From Chitinophaga ginsengisegetis (GTDB taxonomy: Bacteria > Bacteroidota > Bacteroidia > Chitinophagales > Chitinophagaceae): a DNA stretch of 64,000 nucleotides. A program made the position numbers and the translations under genes. The stretch is taken from the NCBI RefSeq assembly GCF_900168065.1, contig NZ_FUZZ01000006.1:62001-126000 (forward strand), written 5' to 3'. A model generated the notes under the pieces. It was not told the DNA's origin, made no database searches, and saw only the letters and a list, made by a program, of their open reading frames with translations. This document shows positions 1-9,718 of the stretch, one piece after another. Numbering within the stretch: position 1 is the first letter of the stretch; the number at the start of each line of letters is the position of its first letter.

Positions 1-3000
1 CCTGCCTATGTTGCAAAGCCTGAACGTGAGCCCGGATACCCGTTGAAGCAAAACCGGATGATTTACACAGAGAAAGATGTGCAGGTAGCTTTGAACAACA
101 TACAGCATTATGTTAAAGCTGGTAATATAAGAGATGGAATTGTACAGGAGGCAAATCAATGGCTAGGATGGAAGGATGAAGATTTAAGGTCGCTGCTGAC
201 AGATGCAGTGGTTCCCCGTGCTTTTGATTTAAATCCCCTGGGCTGTCCGCAGCATGGCGATGCCGTATTCAAAAAGGGAGGCACATACCCGTGGATAATT
301 GATCCCCGCGAGCCCTTTAAGGTTAAATGTCCTGTTGGCGGTGAAACCTATCCGTCTAACGACTACGGAGCATATTATAAAAGCGGTTTTACTCAGAAGA
401 AAGGATGGGATGGCGACTATACCGACAGTGGCTGGGGCTGGATAGCGCCGGATGGTGAACGCTATTGGTTTGTAGCATATGCCAATCATTGGTTATGGAA
501 AAGTTACATTGAACCGGCAATATTAAACCTGGGCCGGGCATACCTGCTTACCGGAGATAAAAGATATGCACATAAAGCCGCCGTAATGTTATACAGACTG
601 GCAGAAGTGTATCCTTCGATGGACCACGCGAATCAATCCAGGTATGGTTACATATTAAAGCAGCAGGGAGGAGTATATAACGGAAAAATTTTTAACCTCA
701 TTTGGGAAACCGGGTTTATACAAAATATTGCAGAAGCCTATGATGCCGTATGGGATAGTATTGATGACGATGTTGCCCTGCAAAAGCTGTATGGTAAATC
801 GGGCAGGCAAATAAGGGCCGCTGTTGAAGCTAATGTGCTGGAAGAAGCGGTGGACGCATACCAGGAATTTAAGATACAGGGTAATTATGGTATGCATCAG
901 GCGGCATTATTATATGTGTTGCTTGCCCGGCAGTTTATGGAAACCGGAAAGTATATCCATAAAATGGTCGACGAGCCAGGCGTAAGCCGGGTACAAACCG
1001 GTATTCGATATGCTTTGTACAATATGATTTTCAGGGATGGTACGCCACTCGAATCTCCCGGTTATAATATTCTAACAGTGGAGAAACTTGCTGTGCTGGG
1101 CGCATTGTTAAAAAGGGCCGGGAAAGACCTGTTTGGAGAAACCAGGATGAGAATGATGTTTGAAAGCCCTTTGCAGATGGTGGTCGCAAAAAAATATACG
1201 CCCGATATCGGCGATTCCGGCAGTACCCTGGGTGGCATTGTAGGATTAAACAGCAACATTTACCAGGTAGCTTATGAAAATTACGGAACATCTGAATTTT
1301 TAAACTGGTTGAAGTTCATGGATAAAACCGGTGATAACTCTTTTAATTCCTACCAGTCATTATTCAGACATGTAATTAAAGATACGCTTCGGGAAAAAAT
1401 AGCGCTTGCTCCGGAGAATACCCGTTTGCTGGCAGGATATGGCATGGGGATTCTTAATAATAAAAATGATAACATAGGTGTTTCATTTAATTATGGGTAT
1501 AAAGGAACGCATTATCATTGGGATTTTTTAAATGTGGAATTGTTTGCAAATGGCCAGAAAATGATGCCTGATTTGGGTTATCCGGATGCGATGAATGAAT
1601 TTGTAAAGGAAGTTTATACCTGGTCCACGAATACCGTTTCTCATAGTACTGTGGTGGTAGATGCACAGGAGCAATACCTTAACACAGCGGGAAACCTGCA
1701 TAGTTTTTCTGATGGTACTTTTGCAAGAAGTATGGATGCATCAACATTACCTTACGGCCAGGTCAGCGAGTACCGTAGAAATGTTGTTATGGTGGATGCC
1801 GATACCGGAAGGAGTTATTTTGTTGATTTTTTCAGAGTAACCGGAGGGCATCAGCACGATTACTCCTTACACGGACCTCCCGGGACGGAGAAAGCCATTC
1901 AGGGAAAATGGAGTGGAATACAGCCGGGAACTTTTGCCGGACCAGATATAAAGCCTGGTGAAATATATGACAATCAAAAAATGAATGCGCCGGGATACAC
2001 CGGCAGTTATGGGTCATACCGGGGATCTGGCTATCAGCACTTGTTTAATGTGCAGCAGCTGAAAAGTAACTATTCTGTTACAGAATTTGCACATATCAAC
2101 GATAGCAGCGCCAGGTTACGTATACATGTATTGCCCGACAAAGAACAAAGGGTTTTTAAAGCGGACGCTTTTAACAAACCACGTGCGAAAGATTATATTA
2201 TTAAATACCTGCTGGTACAAGGTAAATCCGCTGGCGAACAGGACACTTTAAAAAGTATTTTTACAAGCGTATGGGAGCCATTTGCTGCTGTTCCCTTTAT
2301 CAGCCATTTGGAGAAACTGCCCATTCGGGGCGGAGATGCCCGTGCTGTGAAAATAAGCAGAGATCATTTTGTTGAAATTGTTATAAACGATACCGGTAAT
2401 GCTGTGAAGTATATTCCTGCGTTAGACATAGAAACAGATGCTACTACTGCAGTAGTAACACTGGGCGCCGGGAAAAAACTACACCGGGTATATTATACAA
2501 ACGGTACTTTCCTTAAATGGAAAAACCGGGTGTTCAGATCATCTGTAGTGGAAGGTATTATATCTGCTGTAGACGTTAAAAATAATACTATCAGTATTAT
2601 GCCCGGCAGGCCCGTTACAGATGCCGCGAAATATGAGCAGCAAATTGTGCACGTTTATAATACTTATAGAAAAACAGTACATCCTGTAGCCATCGCTGAA
2701 TACAGGAACGGTATATTGAAGATTAAAACTTCAGATGATCTGTTAATTGGCAGATTAACCGCTGACAGCATAGATAACAGGAAGATTTATACGGAAACTA
2801 CGCTTCCCTTTGCAGCTTTGTATAAAGGCGCTACACTGCTGGATGCCGGCTTTCAGCCGCAGGGTGTAATTACGCGGTTAACAGAAGACGGAGAAATTGA
2901 AACGACGGGGAAACTGACTATACGTAAAGGGAATGATCTATGGATCAGCAATGTGGGAACAGGCGAAAAAATTATTATACACCCCATGTTTTCATGGGTG

Positions 3001-3009
3001 GAAAAGTAG
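1..3009 (+). CDS. Heparinase II/III-like polysaccharide lyase, 5' end outside window
   Basis: The frame is open from base 1, so the gene begins upstream; the TTG at 43 is not a convincing start. At least 1002 residues are encoded. An N-terminal alpha/alpha-toroid region (about the first 450 residues) is followed by a heparinase II/III-like beta-sandwich with the pattern GTHYHWDF, then LGYPDA and VSHSTVVVD, which carry the conserved His/Asn region of the family. These enzymes cleave uronic-acid-containing glycans by beta-elimination, in the periplasm or outside the cell. The signal peptide, if any, lies outside the window. The gene is the last of its unit and stops before a strong hairpin facing a convergent operon, so it probably belongs to a different locus. 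The exact PL family and substrate cannot be told from the sequence. Confidence 0.8.
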   Translation, partial: PAYVAKPEREPGYPLKQNRMIYTEKDVQVALNNIQHYVKAGNIRDGIVQEANQWLGWKDEDLRSLLTDAVVPRAFDLNPLGCPQHGDAVFKKGGTYPWIIDPREPFKVKCPVGGETYPSNDYGAYYKSGFTQKKGWDGDYTDSGWGWIAPDGERYWFVAYANHWLWKSYIEPAILNLGRAYLLTGDKRYAHKAAVMLYRLAEVYPSMDHANQSRYGYILKQQGGVYNGKIFNLIWETGFIQNIAEAYDAVWDSIDDDVALQKLYGKSGRQIRAAVEANVLEEAVDAYQEFKIQGNYGMHQAALLYVLLARQFMETGKYIHKMVDEPGVSRVQTGIRYALYNMIFRDGTPLESPGYNILTVEKLAVLGALLKRAGKDLFGETRMRMMFESPLQMVVAKKYTPDIGDSGSTLGGIVGLNSNIYQVAYENYGTSEFLNWLKFMDKTGDNSFNSYQSLFRHVIKDTLREKIALAPENTRLLAGYGMGILNNKNDNIGVSFNYGYKGTHYHWDFLNVELFANGQKMMPDLGYPDAMNEFVKEVYTWSTNTVSHSTVVVDAQEQYLNTAGNLHSFSDGTFARSMDASTLPYGQVSEYRRNVVMVDADTGRSYFVDFFRVTGGHQHDYSLHGPPGTEKAIQGKWSGIQPGTFAGPDIKPGEIYDNQKMNAPGYTGSYGSYRGSGYQHLFNVQQLKSNYSVTEFAHINDSSARLRIHVLPDKEQRVFKADAFNKPRAKDYIIKYLLVQGKSAGEQDTLKSIFTSVWEPFAAVPFISHLEKLPIRGGDARAVKISRDHFVEIVINDTGNAVKYIPALDIETDATTAVVTLGAGKKLHRVYYTNGTFLKWKNRVFRSSVVEGIISAVDVKNNTISIMPGRPVTDAAKYEQQIVHVYNTYRKTVHPVAIAEYRNGILKIKTSDDLLIGRLTADSIDNRKIYTETTLPFAALYKGATLLDAGFQPQGVITRLTEDGEIETTGKLTIRKGNDLWISNVGTGEKIIIHPMFSWVEK

Positions 3010-3040
3010 TGTAGTTGCGGCGAAGTGAATCTCGGAAATT

Positions 3041-3082
3041 TATGTTAAGATGGATAATACGTTACTCATCCATCTTAACATA
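3041..3082. terminator. Perfect 15-bp inverted repeat between convergent genes
   Basis: Arms 3041-3055 and 3068-3082 are perfectly complementary, with a 12-base loop. It lies in the 107-bp gap between two convergent stop codons, so it probably serves as a two-way terminator. No long T-run follows the stem. Confidence 0.6.
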
Positions 3083-3116
3083 CTTCTGAAGGAAATTCAG
3101 GGAATTACTCCATCTG

Positions 3117-4499
3117 TTAACCAATACTTTTTTTTATTTGCTCAGCATTGGCATGCGTTTTCTCAATAGCTGCTGCAATATCGTCCATATCTGACCTGTT
3201 TCCCAGCAACAGGTTTTGAAACAGCCATACCGCCTCTTCATTACATAGTATATCATTTTCCGGGCAATGGTTGTTGCTGTTATATGATTGAATGTTCAGC
3301 ATTTTTTTCGGATATACTTTTTTATAAAGCGACGATTGAAATACCTCGCTTAGATAAGGTTGTGTATTCAACGGTGTATAGCCGGCGGAAGCAGGTATGC
3401 CTTCTGCATTCAGCGCATTGATAAAGCCGGTCCGCGATAAACCACCAAAGGCTTCTTTTTGGTACCGGAACGCAAACAGGTGAAAAGTAGGACGCGTAAC
3501 ACCAGGTGAAAGCTTATAAGGGATAATACCAGGGAGGGACTCAATTTTTGAACGCAGATAGGCCGCATTTGTGTTGCGGAGATTGGTTTGTTCCTGGAAG
3601 CGGACCAGTTGTGCCAGCCCGATGGCTGCCTGGTATTCGGTCCATCTCAATTTGTTCCCCTGTCTCAGGGCGCCGGCGTCCGGTGCCCCGGTAACCGAAC
3701 CATACGGATAGCCGAAATTGTGGTACGAATAACATCTGTCGATGAAGTTTTCGTTATTGCTCACAATAGCGCCACCTTCCCCCACGGGCAGATTTTTAGA
3801 ATTTTGAAAACTATAACAGCCTGCATTTCCAAATGTACCTACCTGCTGGTTATTGATTTCTGCCAATGGCGCCTGGCAGGCGTCTTCAATTACAAACAGG
3901 TTATGTTTTCGTGCAATAGTCATTATCGCATTCATATCGGCCGGTAATCCCAGTACATGTACAGGCAGAATAGCTTTGGTCCGGGAGGTGATTTTTGCTT
4001 CAATTTTGCTGACATCTATCTGAAAGGTTTCCCTGTTGGTATCTACAAATACGGGCATTGCGCCATTGTTAATAATGGCAACGATAGTGCCTATAAAAGT
4101 ATAGGGTGGAACCAATACTTCATCTCCCACAGTAACACCAAGCTGATTAAGTGCTACTGTTAAAGCATTTGTTCCGTTTACAACGGTTACACATCTTCTG
4201 GCGCCTACTGTTTCCGCCCATTTTTTTTCAAATTCACTCACCACAGTTGCGCGCGACCATACCCCACTTTTTAAAACTGCATCAATACGGCTGCTGTCTG
4301 TTTCCGGGTTCCAGATAGGCCAGTCGGGCCAGGTTTTGCCTTTTCTTATTGCGCTGCCGTCCAGTATTGCTGGCCTTCCTTTAATATTTGTGCAATCGAT
4401 AATTGTATTGGAGAGCAAACTGGAAGCAGCTAATAAGCCCAATCCCCCCAGGCCATTTTTCCTGATGAATGCCCGCCTGGAATATTTTTGACTTGACAT
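3117..4499 (-). CDS. Exported DegT/DnrJ/EryC1-family PLP aminotransferase (copy 1)
   Basis: 460 residues. The N-terminus has a twin-arginine motif (SRRAFIRKNG) and a hydrophobic stretch, so export through Tat with PLP already bound is likely. The fold-type I aminotransferase core follows: VVNGTNAL phosphate-binding region near 107-113, VIEDACQA with Asp206 for the pyridine nitrogen, and FQNSKNLPVGEGG with Lys235 as the Schiff-base lysine. Family members usually transfer an amino group to keto-sugars. It is last in the leftward operon and sits 85 bp after its paralogue, in which the catalytic residues have identical numbering. Exported members of this family are unusual. The substrate is unknown; a role in oxidising or trimming amino-sugars outside the cytoplasm is only inference. 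Confidence 0.85.
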   Translation of the reverse strand: MSSQKYSRRAFIRKNGLGGLGLLAASSLLSNTIIDCTNIKGRPAILDGSAIRKGKTWPDWPIWNPETDSSRIDAVLKSGVWSRATVVSEFEKKWAETVGARRCVTVVNGTNALTVALNQLGVTVGDEVLVPPYTFIGTIVAIINNGAMPVFVDTNRETFQIDVSKIEAKITSRTKAILPVHVLGLPADMNAIMTIARKHNLFVIEDACQAPLAEINNQQVGTFGNAGCYSFQNSKNLPVGEGGAIVSNNENFIDRCYSYHNFGYPYGSVTGAPDAGALRQGNKLRWTEYQAAIGLAQLVRFQEQTNLRNTNAAYLRSKIESLPGIIPYKLSPGVTRPTFHLFAFRYQKEAFGGLSRTGFINALNAEGIPASAGYTPLNTQPYLSEVFQSSLYKKVYPKKMLNIQSYNSNNHCPENDILCNEEAVWLFQNLLLGNRSDMDDIAAAIEKTHANAEQIKKSIG

Positions 4500-4584
4500 G
4501 TGAAAGCTGTTTTAGAGCATTGTTAATTATTATGGATGTAAAGCCCGTAATTGTACGCAAGACTTGGTACGGCATTGCGTTAAT

Positions 4585-5970
4585 TCAGGCCAGTTTGGCC
4601 AGCTGATCACGATTCTTATGTACCTTCATGATCGCTGCTATTATGGAATCCATGTCTTTTCTTGTTCCCAGCAATGTGCCAACAGCATAAAGCCCTGCCA
4701 TCTGCCCACATGCTTTATCGCATTCCGGCAGATACAGGCTTTCCTTCCATTGCTGCAGCCTCTTTTTTCCAAACATTGATTTATATCCCTGTTGCTCCAT
4801 AATGTAGCCGGTCCAGGGTTCTCTGTGTAATCCCTGGGAAATATATCCTGAGAGACCTACGCCTTCTGCTCCAATGGCTTTCAGGAAGAGGCTCCTGTCT
4901 GCATTATTAAAATGCTCTTTCTGATAACTCATGCCAAACAGGTAATAAGAGGCACTATCTGTTCCTTCAAACATTTTTTGCACTTTCAGCCCCGGGAAAT
5001 CCTTTAATTGCTCACGGAGATAGATGGCGTTATTATTTCGTGTGTCAAAGCGTTGCTGGATGGTGTCCTGCTGGCCATTCAATACGGAGGCCTGAAATTC
5101 ATTCATCCTGTATTTTGGACCGATACGCACATGATCACCGAGAATTTTCCCATTAGCGTCCACCATCGGGGTTCTGGCAGTACCGTGATTCATCACGGTA
5201 TATACTTTGTCCATCAGTTGTTTGTCGCTGCCGATAACAGCTCCGCCCTCGCCACAGGATACCTGCTTGCTCCCCTGAAAGCTGAAGCAGCCAAGGTTAC
5301 CGATATTTCCCACCTTTTGACCTTTGTAAGACGCCAGGTGCGCCTGCGCAGCATCTTCTACTATATAAAGCCGGTGTTTTTTTGCAATGGCCATAATTGG
5401 TTCCATTTCACAAGGTGCGCCTAACATATGCACCGGTATAATTGCTTTCGTCCGCGCTGTTATTTTATTTTCTACATCTTTTGCATTCAGTTGAAAAGAC
5501 AGGGGATCAAGATCCACAAATACAGGGAGGGCGTGACAGGTAATGATGGCTGAAACGGTGCCCATATCCGTGTATGGAGAGGTGATTACTTCGTCCCCTG
5601 GCCCAATGCCTAAGGCAAAGAGGCTGGTACTGAGAGACTGTGTACCGGAGCCGGTAGCAACAGCATATTGGGCACCTGTCATGGCAGCAAAATCTAATTC
5701 CCATTGGGATACCCTTGTTTTGTCTGCGTCAATACGGCTCCAGATGCCACTTTTGGTGGTTTCTGTCAGGTTATCTATCATTTTCTGGTTCCGGTATGGC
5801 CACTGTGGCCAGGTCATATTATCCCTCACCGGCACGCCTCCCAGTATGGCAAGTTTGTCCGGATCATTGGAGGTACGCGCAAAAGAAGGAATGCTATATG
5901 CTGCCAGGTAAGCCAGTGTGCCGGCAGAAACTTTTGCAATAAAATCTCTTCTGTCAGAATTATATTTCAT
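4585..5970 (-). CDS. Exported DegT/DnrJ/EryC1-family PLP aminotransferase (copy 2)
   Basis: 461 residues from ATG 5970. The frame is open to 6033, but the start at 5970 is chosen because it puts the twin-arginine motif (DRRDFIAK) at the N-terminus and avoids overlap with the preceding gene. The PLP machinery is intact: TGSGTQSL, VEDAAQA with Asp206 and FQGSKQVSCGEGG with Lys235. It is a tandem paralogue of the next gene and is similar along the whole length (WPxWP, SGxWSR, TKAIxPVHxLG, ARKH). Having two copies suggests two related substrates or a heterodimer. Translation may be coupled to the propeller gene, which ends 44 bp upstream. Confidence 0.85.
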   Translation of the reverse strand: MKYNSDRRDFIAKVSAGTLAYLAAYSIPSFARTSNDPDKLAILGGVPVRDNMTWPQWPYRNQKMIDNLTETTKSGIWSRIDADKTRVSQWELDFAAMTGAQYAVATGSGTQSLSTSLFALGIGPGDEVITSPYTDMGTVSAIITCHALPVFVDLDPLSFQLNAKDVENKITARTKAIIPVHMLGAPCEMEPIMAIAKKHRLYIVEDAAQAHLASYKGQKVGNIGNLGCFSFQGSKQVSCGEGGAVIGSDKQLMDKVYTVMNHGTARTPMVDANGKILGDHVRIGPKYRMNEFQASVLNGQQDTIQQRFDTRNNNAIYLREQLKDFPGLKVQKMFEGTDSASYYLFGMSYQKEHFNNADRSLFLKAIGAEGVGLSGYISQGLHREPWTGYIMEQQGYKSMFGKKRLQQWKESLYLPECDKACGQMAGLYAVGTLLGTRKDMDSIIAAIMKVHKNRDQLAKLA

Positions 5971-6014
5971 AAAAACATTTTTTGAATAGGCAGATTGAAT
6001 TTTAACTGAATTTT

Positions 6015-7901
6015 TTATCCTTGTTTCAGGCAATACAGCTTTGATTTAGCAGAGTAGTATACGGTTCCATCCGGTAATACTGTAGCAGCTCCTACTTCGC
6101 CGGGAACTTTACATATCTCTGCCATTGCGCCGGTTCTTACATTTAAGGAAATAAGTGCATCATTCGTGAAAATACCCACGGTGTCTTTGCTTAATCTGAT
6201 CAGCAGATCTGTATAGTCTTCAATCGGGATTGTTTTCATGATCTCTTTTTTGCCCGGATCATAAATACTTAATTCCTTTTTATGTGAAAAGACCACCAAT
6301 CCATCAATAGCCAGCAGTGCCCTGTTTAAGGCAACACCTTTTTCAAAAGGGATGTCTTTTACAATACCGGTACCTGGTTTCCAAACTACAAAATGACATT
6401 GTATACCTTCGTTATAAGGCAATCCGCTGGCATGTCCGTTAGTGGTGAAATAGATATTTTCATTATCAGCAGCGATGCCGGTTATCTGTTGTTCCGGAAT
6501 AGGGTCGTACCATGATTTTACTTCCTGTGTAACGGGATTTACGCTGGACAAGCCTCCTCCGTATACGCCATATTTGGCCGACCAGCCGGTCCAGACATTT
6601 CCATCCGGCCCGAGGATACTTTTGGCTTCAGGTCTTATGAGATCAGGCGCCACGCTTCCAACCAGCTTTGGGTTTTTATTACCCAGTTGATCCCACGGTT
6701 GTTTGGGATCATAAATCATCAGGTCGCCTCCTACGTAAGCGGATAAGTGCAGTTGTTTGTTGGCGAAAACCATTCCATAGACTTCCCCTCCATTTTTGCA
6801 AACTGCCGCTGAGTTCCAGTATTTTTTTGTTTTAGGGTCAAAGGAAAAAATGGTTTGGCCAAAACCGCAGGAGCCCCATATTTTGCCGTCTTCGTCATGT
6901 GTCAGAGACATGATGGTTGTGGGGGGAGCTTCTACTGGTATGCGTTTTAATGCTACATTAACCGGAGTGGAATAGTCTGCATTATTTTTCGGAGCATCGG
7001 TAATGAAATAGTCCTGCCCGCGAACCCCCGCCAGCCGGCCATTTTTCAAAGTAATGAAAGAACACCATTCACCATTCTGAATCTTTATATGTGTTTTTTC
7101 CATTTTTTCTTCGTAGCCTTCTGTTGGTAAAGGTTGTAGCGTTTTTGCATCATAAAATGCCAACCCTGCCTTTCTCTCAACACAGATGAACTCAGTGTTC
7201 ACTTCCTTGATCGTATCATCCGGTTCGCCGAAGTCTTCTATTTTCCCCGAATTGATGTGATATACTTTTATGCCTTTCGTATTGAAACCATACCAGACAA
7301 ACACATATCCGGGCGCCTGGCAATACACCGGCCGGCTGTATTGGTTTTCAGGATTGTTACTGACCTTACCCAGGTTCCTGAATTCGTTGGTAGCAGGATC
7401 ATATTGCGTTAGTGTGCAACCAGGATAGGTGCCGCCATAAACTTTGTCATCTGATGCCAGGCCCATTTGCCAGAAGTATGATTCTCCCTTTGAAATAATC
7501 GGCTCTGCCCATTTTCTTTTCTTCAGATCAAATACGTGAAGATATGCCTGTTCGGTGCAGGTGCCGACAATGATTTTATTATCATGCCAGTTAACAAGTC
7601 CCCAGGCGCCAGCTCCTACAGGTAACGGGAAATTTTCACCCTTTCCGGTTTTAACATCTATGAGGATAATGTTGCCTGTTTCACCATCCGCAAAGTTGGA
7701 AAGCAGGAATTTCTCCCGGTTGTCTTTGGGATCTATCACGGAAGTCCGGGCCAGGATATTGAAGTTGCGGCATGGTTGGCCAGCCAGCACAGGTTTTCCT
7801 GTTTGTGGTTCAGCGGCAAAAGCAAGGTCGCCGGCCAGGGATAAAACCATTATAGAAAGGCCTGCTTTTCCGGTCTGGTTTAAGAAGTTTCTTCTGTTCA
7901 T
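6015..7901 (-). CDS. Exported beta-propeller protein (kelch/SMP-30-like)
   Basis: 628 residues with a Tat-type signal (MNRRNFLNQTGKAG, cleavage likely after DLAFAA near residue 30). The rest consists of repeated blades with patterns such as DxxTGKGENFP, YDPATNEFRNLG, FSFDPKTKKYWN and SVNPVTQEVKSW, typical of quinoprotein-like or kelch-like propellers. No CxxCH heme motif or certain catalytic residue is visible. It lies 14 bp after the amidohydrolase gene in the leftward operon. It could be a periplasmic lactonase- or dehydrogenase-like enzyme or a binding scaffold; the sequence does not decide. Confidence 0.75.
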   Translation of the reverse strand: MNRRNFLNQTGKAGLSIMVLSLAGDLAFAAEPQTGKPVLAGQPCRNFNILARTSVIDPKDNREKFLLSNFADGETGNIILIDVKTGKGENFPLPVGAGAWGLVNWHDNKIIVGTCTEQAYLHVFDLKKRKWAEPIISKGESYFWQMGLASDDKVYGGTYPGCTLTQYDPATNEFRNLGKVSNNPENQYSRPVYCQAPGYVFVWYGFNTKGIKVYHINSGKIEDFGEPDDTIKEVNTEFICVERKAGLAFYDAKTLQPLPTEGYEEKMEKTHIKIQNGEWCSFITLKNGRLAGVRGQDYFITDAPKNNADYSTPVNVALKRIPVEAPPTTIMSLTHDEDGKIWGSCGFGQTIFSFDPKTKKYWNSAAVCKNGGEVYGMVFANKQLHLSAYVGGDLMIYDPKQPWDQLGNKNPKLVGSVAPDLIRPEAKSILGPDGNVWTGWSAKYGVYGGGLSSVNPVTQEVKSWYDPIPEQQITGIAADNENIYFTTNGHASGLPYNEGIQCHFVVWKPGTGIVKDIPFEKGVALNRALLAIDGLVVFSHKKELSIYDPGKKEIMKTIPIEDYTDLLIRLSKDTVGIFTNDALISLNVRTGAMAEICKVPGEVGAATVLPDGTVYYSAKSKLYCLKQG

Positions 7902-7915
7902 GTTGTGTGGAAGGT

Positions 7916-9676
7916 TTACTTGTTATTTATAACCGGTCTGTTGTATTTTGGAAGTCTGTCCATACATGGTTTTATGACCTGCATGGCATTTTCGCCAAGT
8001 ACCTTGCGTTTGATGGCAACAGGCAAGCGGGAAAAAACAACCCATCCCAGTTGTGGTCTTGGATCTCTCATGGGCAGATCTGAGCCATATAATACCTTGT
8101 CTGCTCCGGCGCCCGCAACGAGGTAATCGATGATGCCCGAAGGAACAGAGGTTAGCGTGATCTCCGCATAGATGTTCGGGAATTTTTTGATCGCGGCAAT
8201 TACTTTATCTGCATAGTCATAGCTTTGCCCGGAATGTGCGACGAGCCACCTGACGTTCTTATATTTGGCCGCCAGGGTTTCATATTCTCCCATGTCACCG
8301 CGTTGGGAATGCAGCAGGGCATAGAAATGATGATCATTACCATATTTCCACCACTGCTCCCAGGAAGGATCGTCATAGTTTACACCAATATAGTGATAGG
8401 GCTTCATGCCAATGAAACGTGCGTCCTTTTCATACAAGGCCGGGATCATTTTACTTAATTCATTCTGCGTATAATGCGTGGGGTCAAAGTTCGCCAGTCC
8501 CCAGTATCCCGGGGGAGCTATGTCCAATGCTTTGCCGGTAGTGATATTTCCGGCTGGTGTATCTACGCTTACCACGCCGTTCCAGCTCATGAATCCTCCG
8601 CCCGCATAACCCAGTTTTTTGGTAAGGGCGAAAACTCCTTTAGGGTCCCCGTTTTCCATTGTATAGCTCCAGCCTGCGCCATTCATTCCTTCATGGAGCA
8701 TATGCATATGCATGTCTATGATAGGTGAAGGCACTGGCCTGCCATGCCTGATGGCGGCCATCAGTTCATCTTCCTGTTTGTTCACATATTCTTTTTCAGG
8801 CTGCTGGCCTTTCAGTAACCTGGTAAGATTGCCTCCTGCGATCAGGGCTCTCGCGTCTTCCGGAATTTCTGCATAGTCGATAAATGTCCTGTGGGCGCCA
8901 ACAGACATGATAGGGGCATTGGTGCCGAACACCATCTGCTTTACCAGTCCTTTACTATACATGTATTCGATTCCGTACATGTTCTGCAAACAATCAAATG
9001 TGCAATGCAGATTAGAATGGTTTTCCATCATCGGAATGAGGTTCCGCTGGTCACTCCAGTAAACGCCCGTTATCAGTACCGGTATTTTTGGGAATTGCAG
9101 AAGCAGTTCCTCCAGGTCTTGCCAGTCACCAATTTCAGATAGCTGTATAATGGTCAGTACCTGTTGCTCATTCAGCCAACGAAGAATATCCTGTTGATAG
9201 GTTGCTTTCCAGTTCCAGCCATTTGTAGCCGGATGAATGGAAACGGCGCGGACATTATGTTCCTGCATTTTGCGGCCGAGTTCCTCCGCAGAAGGGAATT
9301 CATTGGTAAGAGCGGGCATAACATTCCATACAGCAAATAGATGGGAGTATGGCTTTAGCATATTGCTCAGCTCCAGGTTGGAGTACATGGCATCGTAAAA
9401 AGTACTCATGGTATACGACACCAGTGCGCCCGATACCGAACAGTGTTCCATTTCCGAAATAAGTTCGGAAAGTTTCCAGGGCTCAGCAAGATGTTTGTAT
9501 TTACGGGGACCAATGCACGTAAAGGCATCAAAATAACGTACTGGTTTGTGGCCGGCATTTGTTTGCAGGTTGTTAGCCAGTGCAGAGAATGGTATTGCCT
9601 GACTGAGTGCTAAGCCGACGCCCGCAAGAGAGTTGATCCGGAGAAAGTTCCGTCTGGACAAATTGTTTTCTGACAT
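7916..9676 (-). CDS. Exported two-domain amidohydrolase (amidohydrolase-2 family, tandem domains)
   Basis: 586 residues with a Tat-type signal (LSRRNFLRINSLAG). The C-terminal half (about 317-575) is a complete metal-dependent TIM barrel of the amidohydrolase-2 family, which includes sugar lactonases: IIDMHMHM with His323/His325, KPYHYIG, LLHSQ with His456, VAHSG with His481 and GSDLP with Asp533. The N-terminal half (about 46-290) aligns with the same plan but has lost the ligands: DAFTC replaces DxHxH, ITG replaces VAHSG and GTNAP replaces GSDLP. The protein therefore appears to be a fused duplication with one active and one degenerate barrel. Next to the SDR and FAH genes it is a good candidate for hydrolysing a sugar-acid lactone in the periplasm. 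Confidence 0.85.
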   Translation of the reverse strand: MSENNLSRRNFLRINSLAGVGLALSQAIPFSALANNLQTNAGHKPVRYFDAFTCIGPRKYKHLAEPWKLSELISEMEHCSVSGALVSYTMSTFYDAMYSNLELSNMLKPYSHLFAVWNVMPALTNEFPSAEELGRKMQEHNVRAVSIHPATNGWNWKATYQQDILRWLNEQQVLTIIQLSEIGDWQDLEELLLQFPKIPVLITGVYWSDQRNLIPMMENHSNLHCTFDCLQNMYGIEYMYSKGLVKQMVFGTNAPIMSVGAHRTFIDYAEIPEDARALIAGGNLTRLLKGQQPEKEYVNKQEDELMAAIRHGRPVPSPIIDMHMHMLHEGMNGAGWSYTMENGDPKGVFALTKKLGYAGGGFMSWNGVVSVDTPAGNITTGKALDIAPPGYWGLANFDPTHYTQNELSKMIPALYEKDARFIGMKPYHYIGVNYDDPSWEQWWKYGNDHHFYALLHSQRGDMGEYETLAAKYKNVRWLVAHSGQSYDYADKVIAAIKKFPNIYAEITLTSVPSGIIDYLVAGAGADKVLYGSDLPMRDPRPQLGWVVFSRLPVAIKRKVLGENAMQVIKPCMDRLPKYNRPVINNK

Positions 9677-9718
9677 ATTTTTCCTTTTTGAAGATGAATC
9701 GATCTCAGGGGAGTACGA

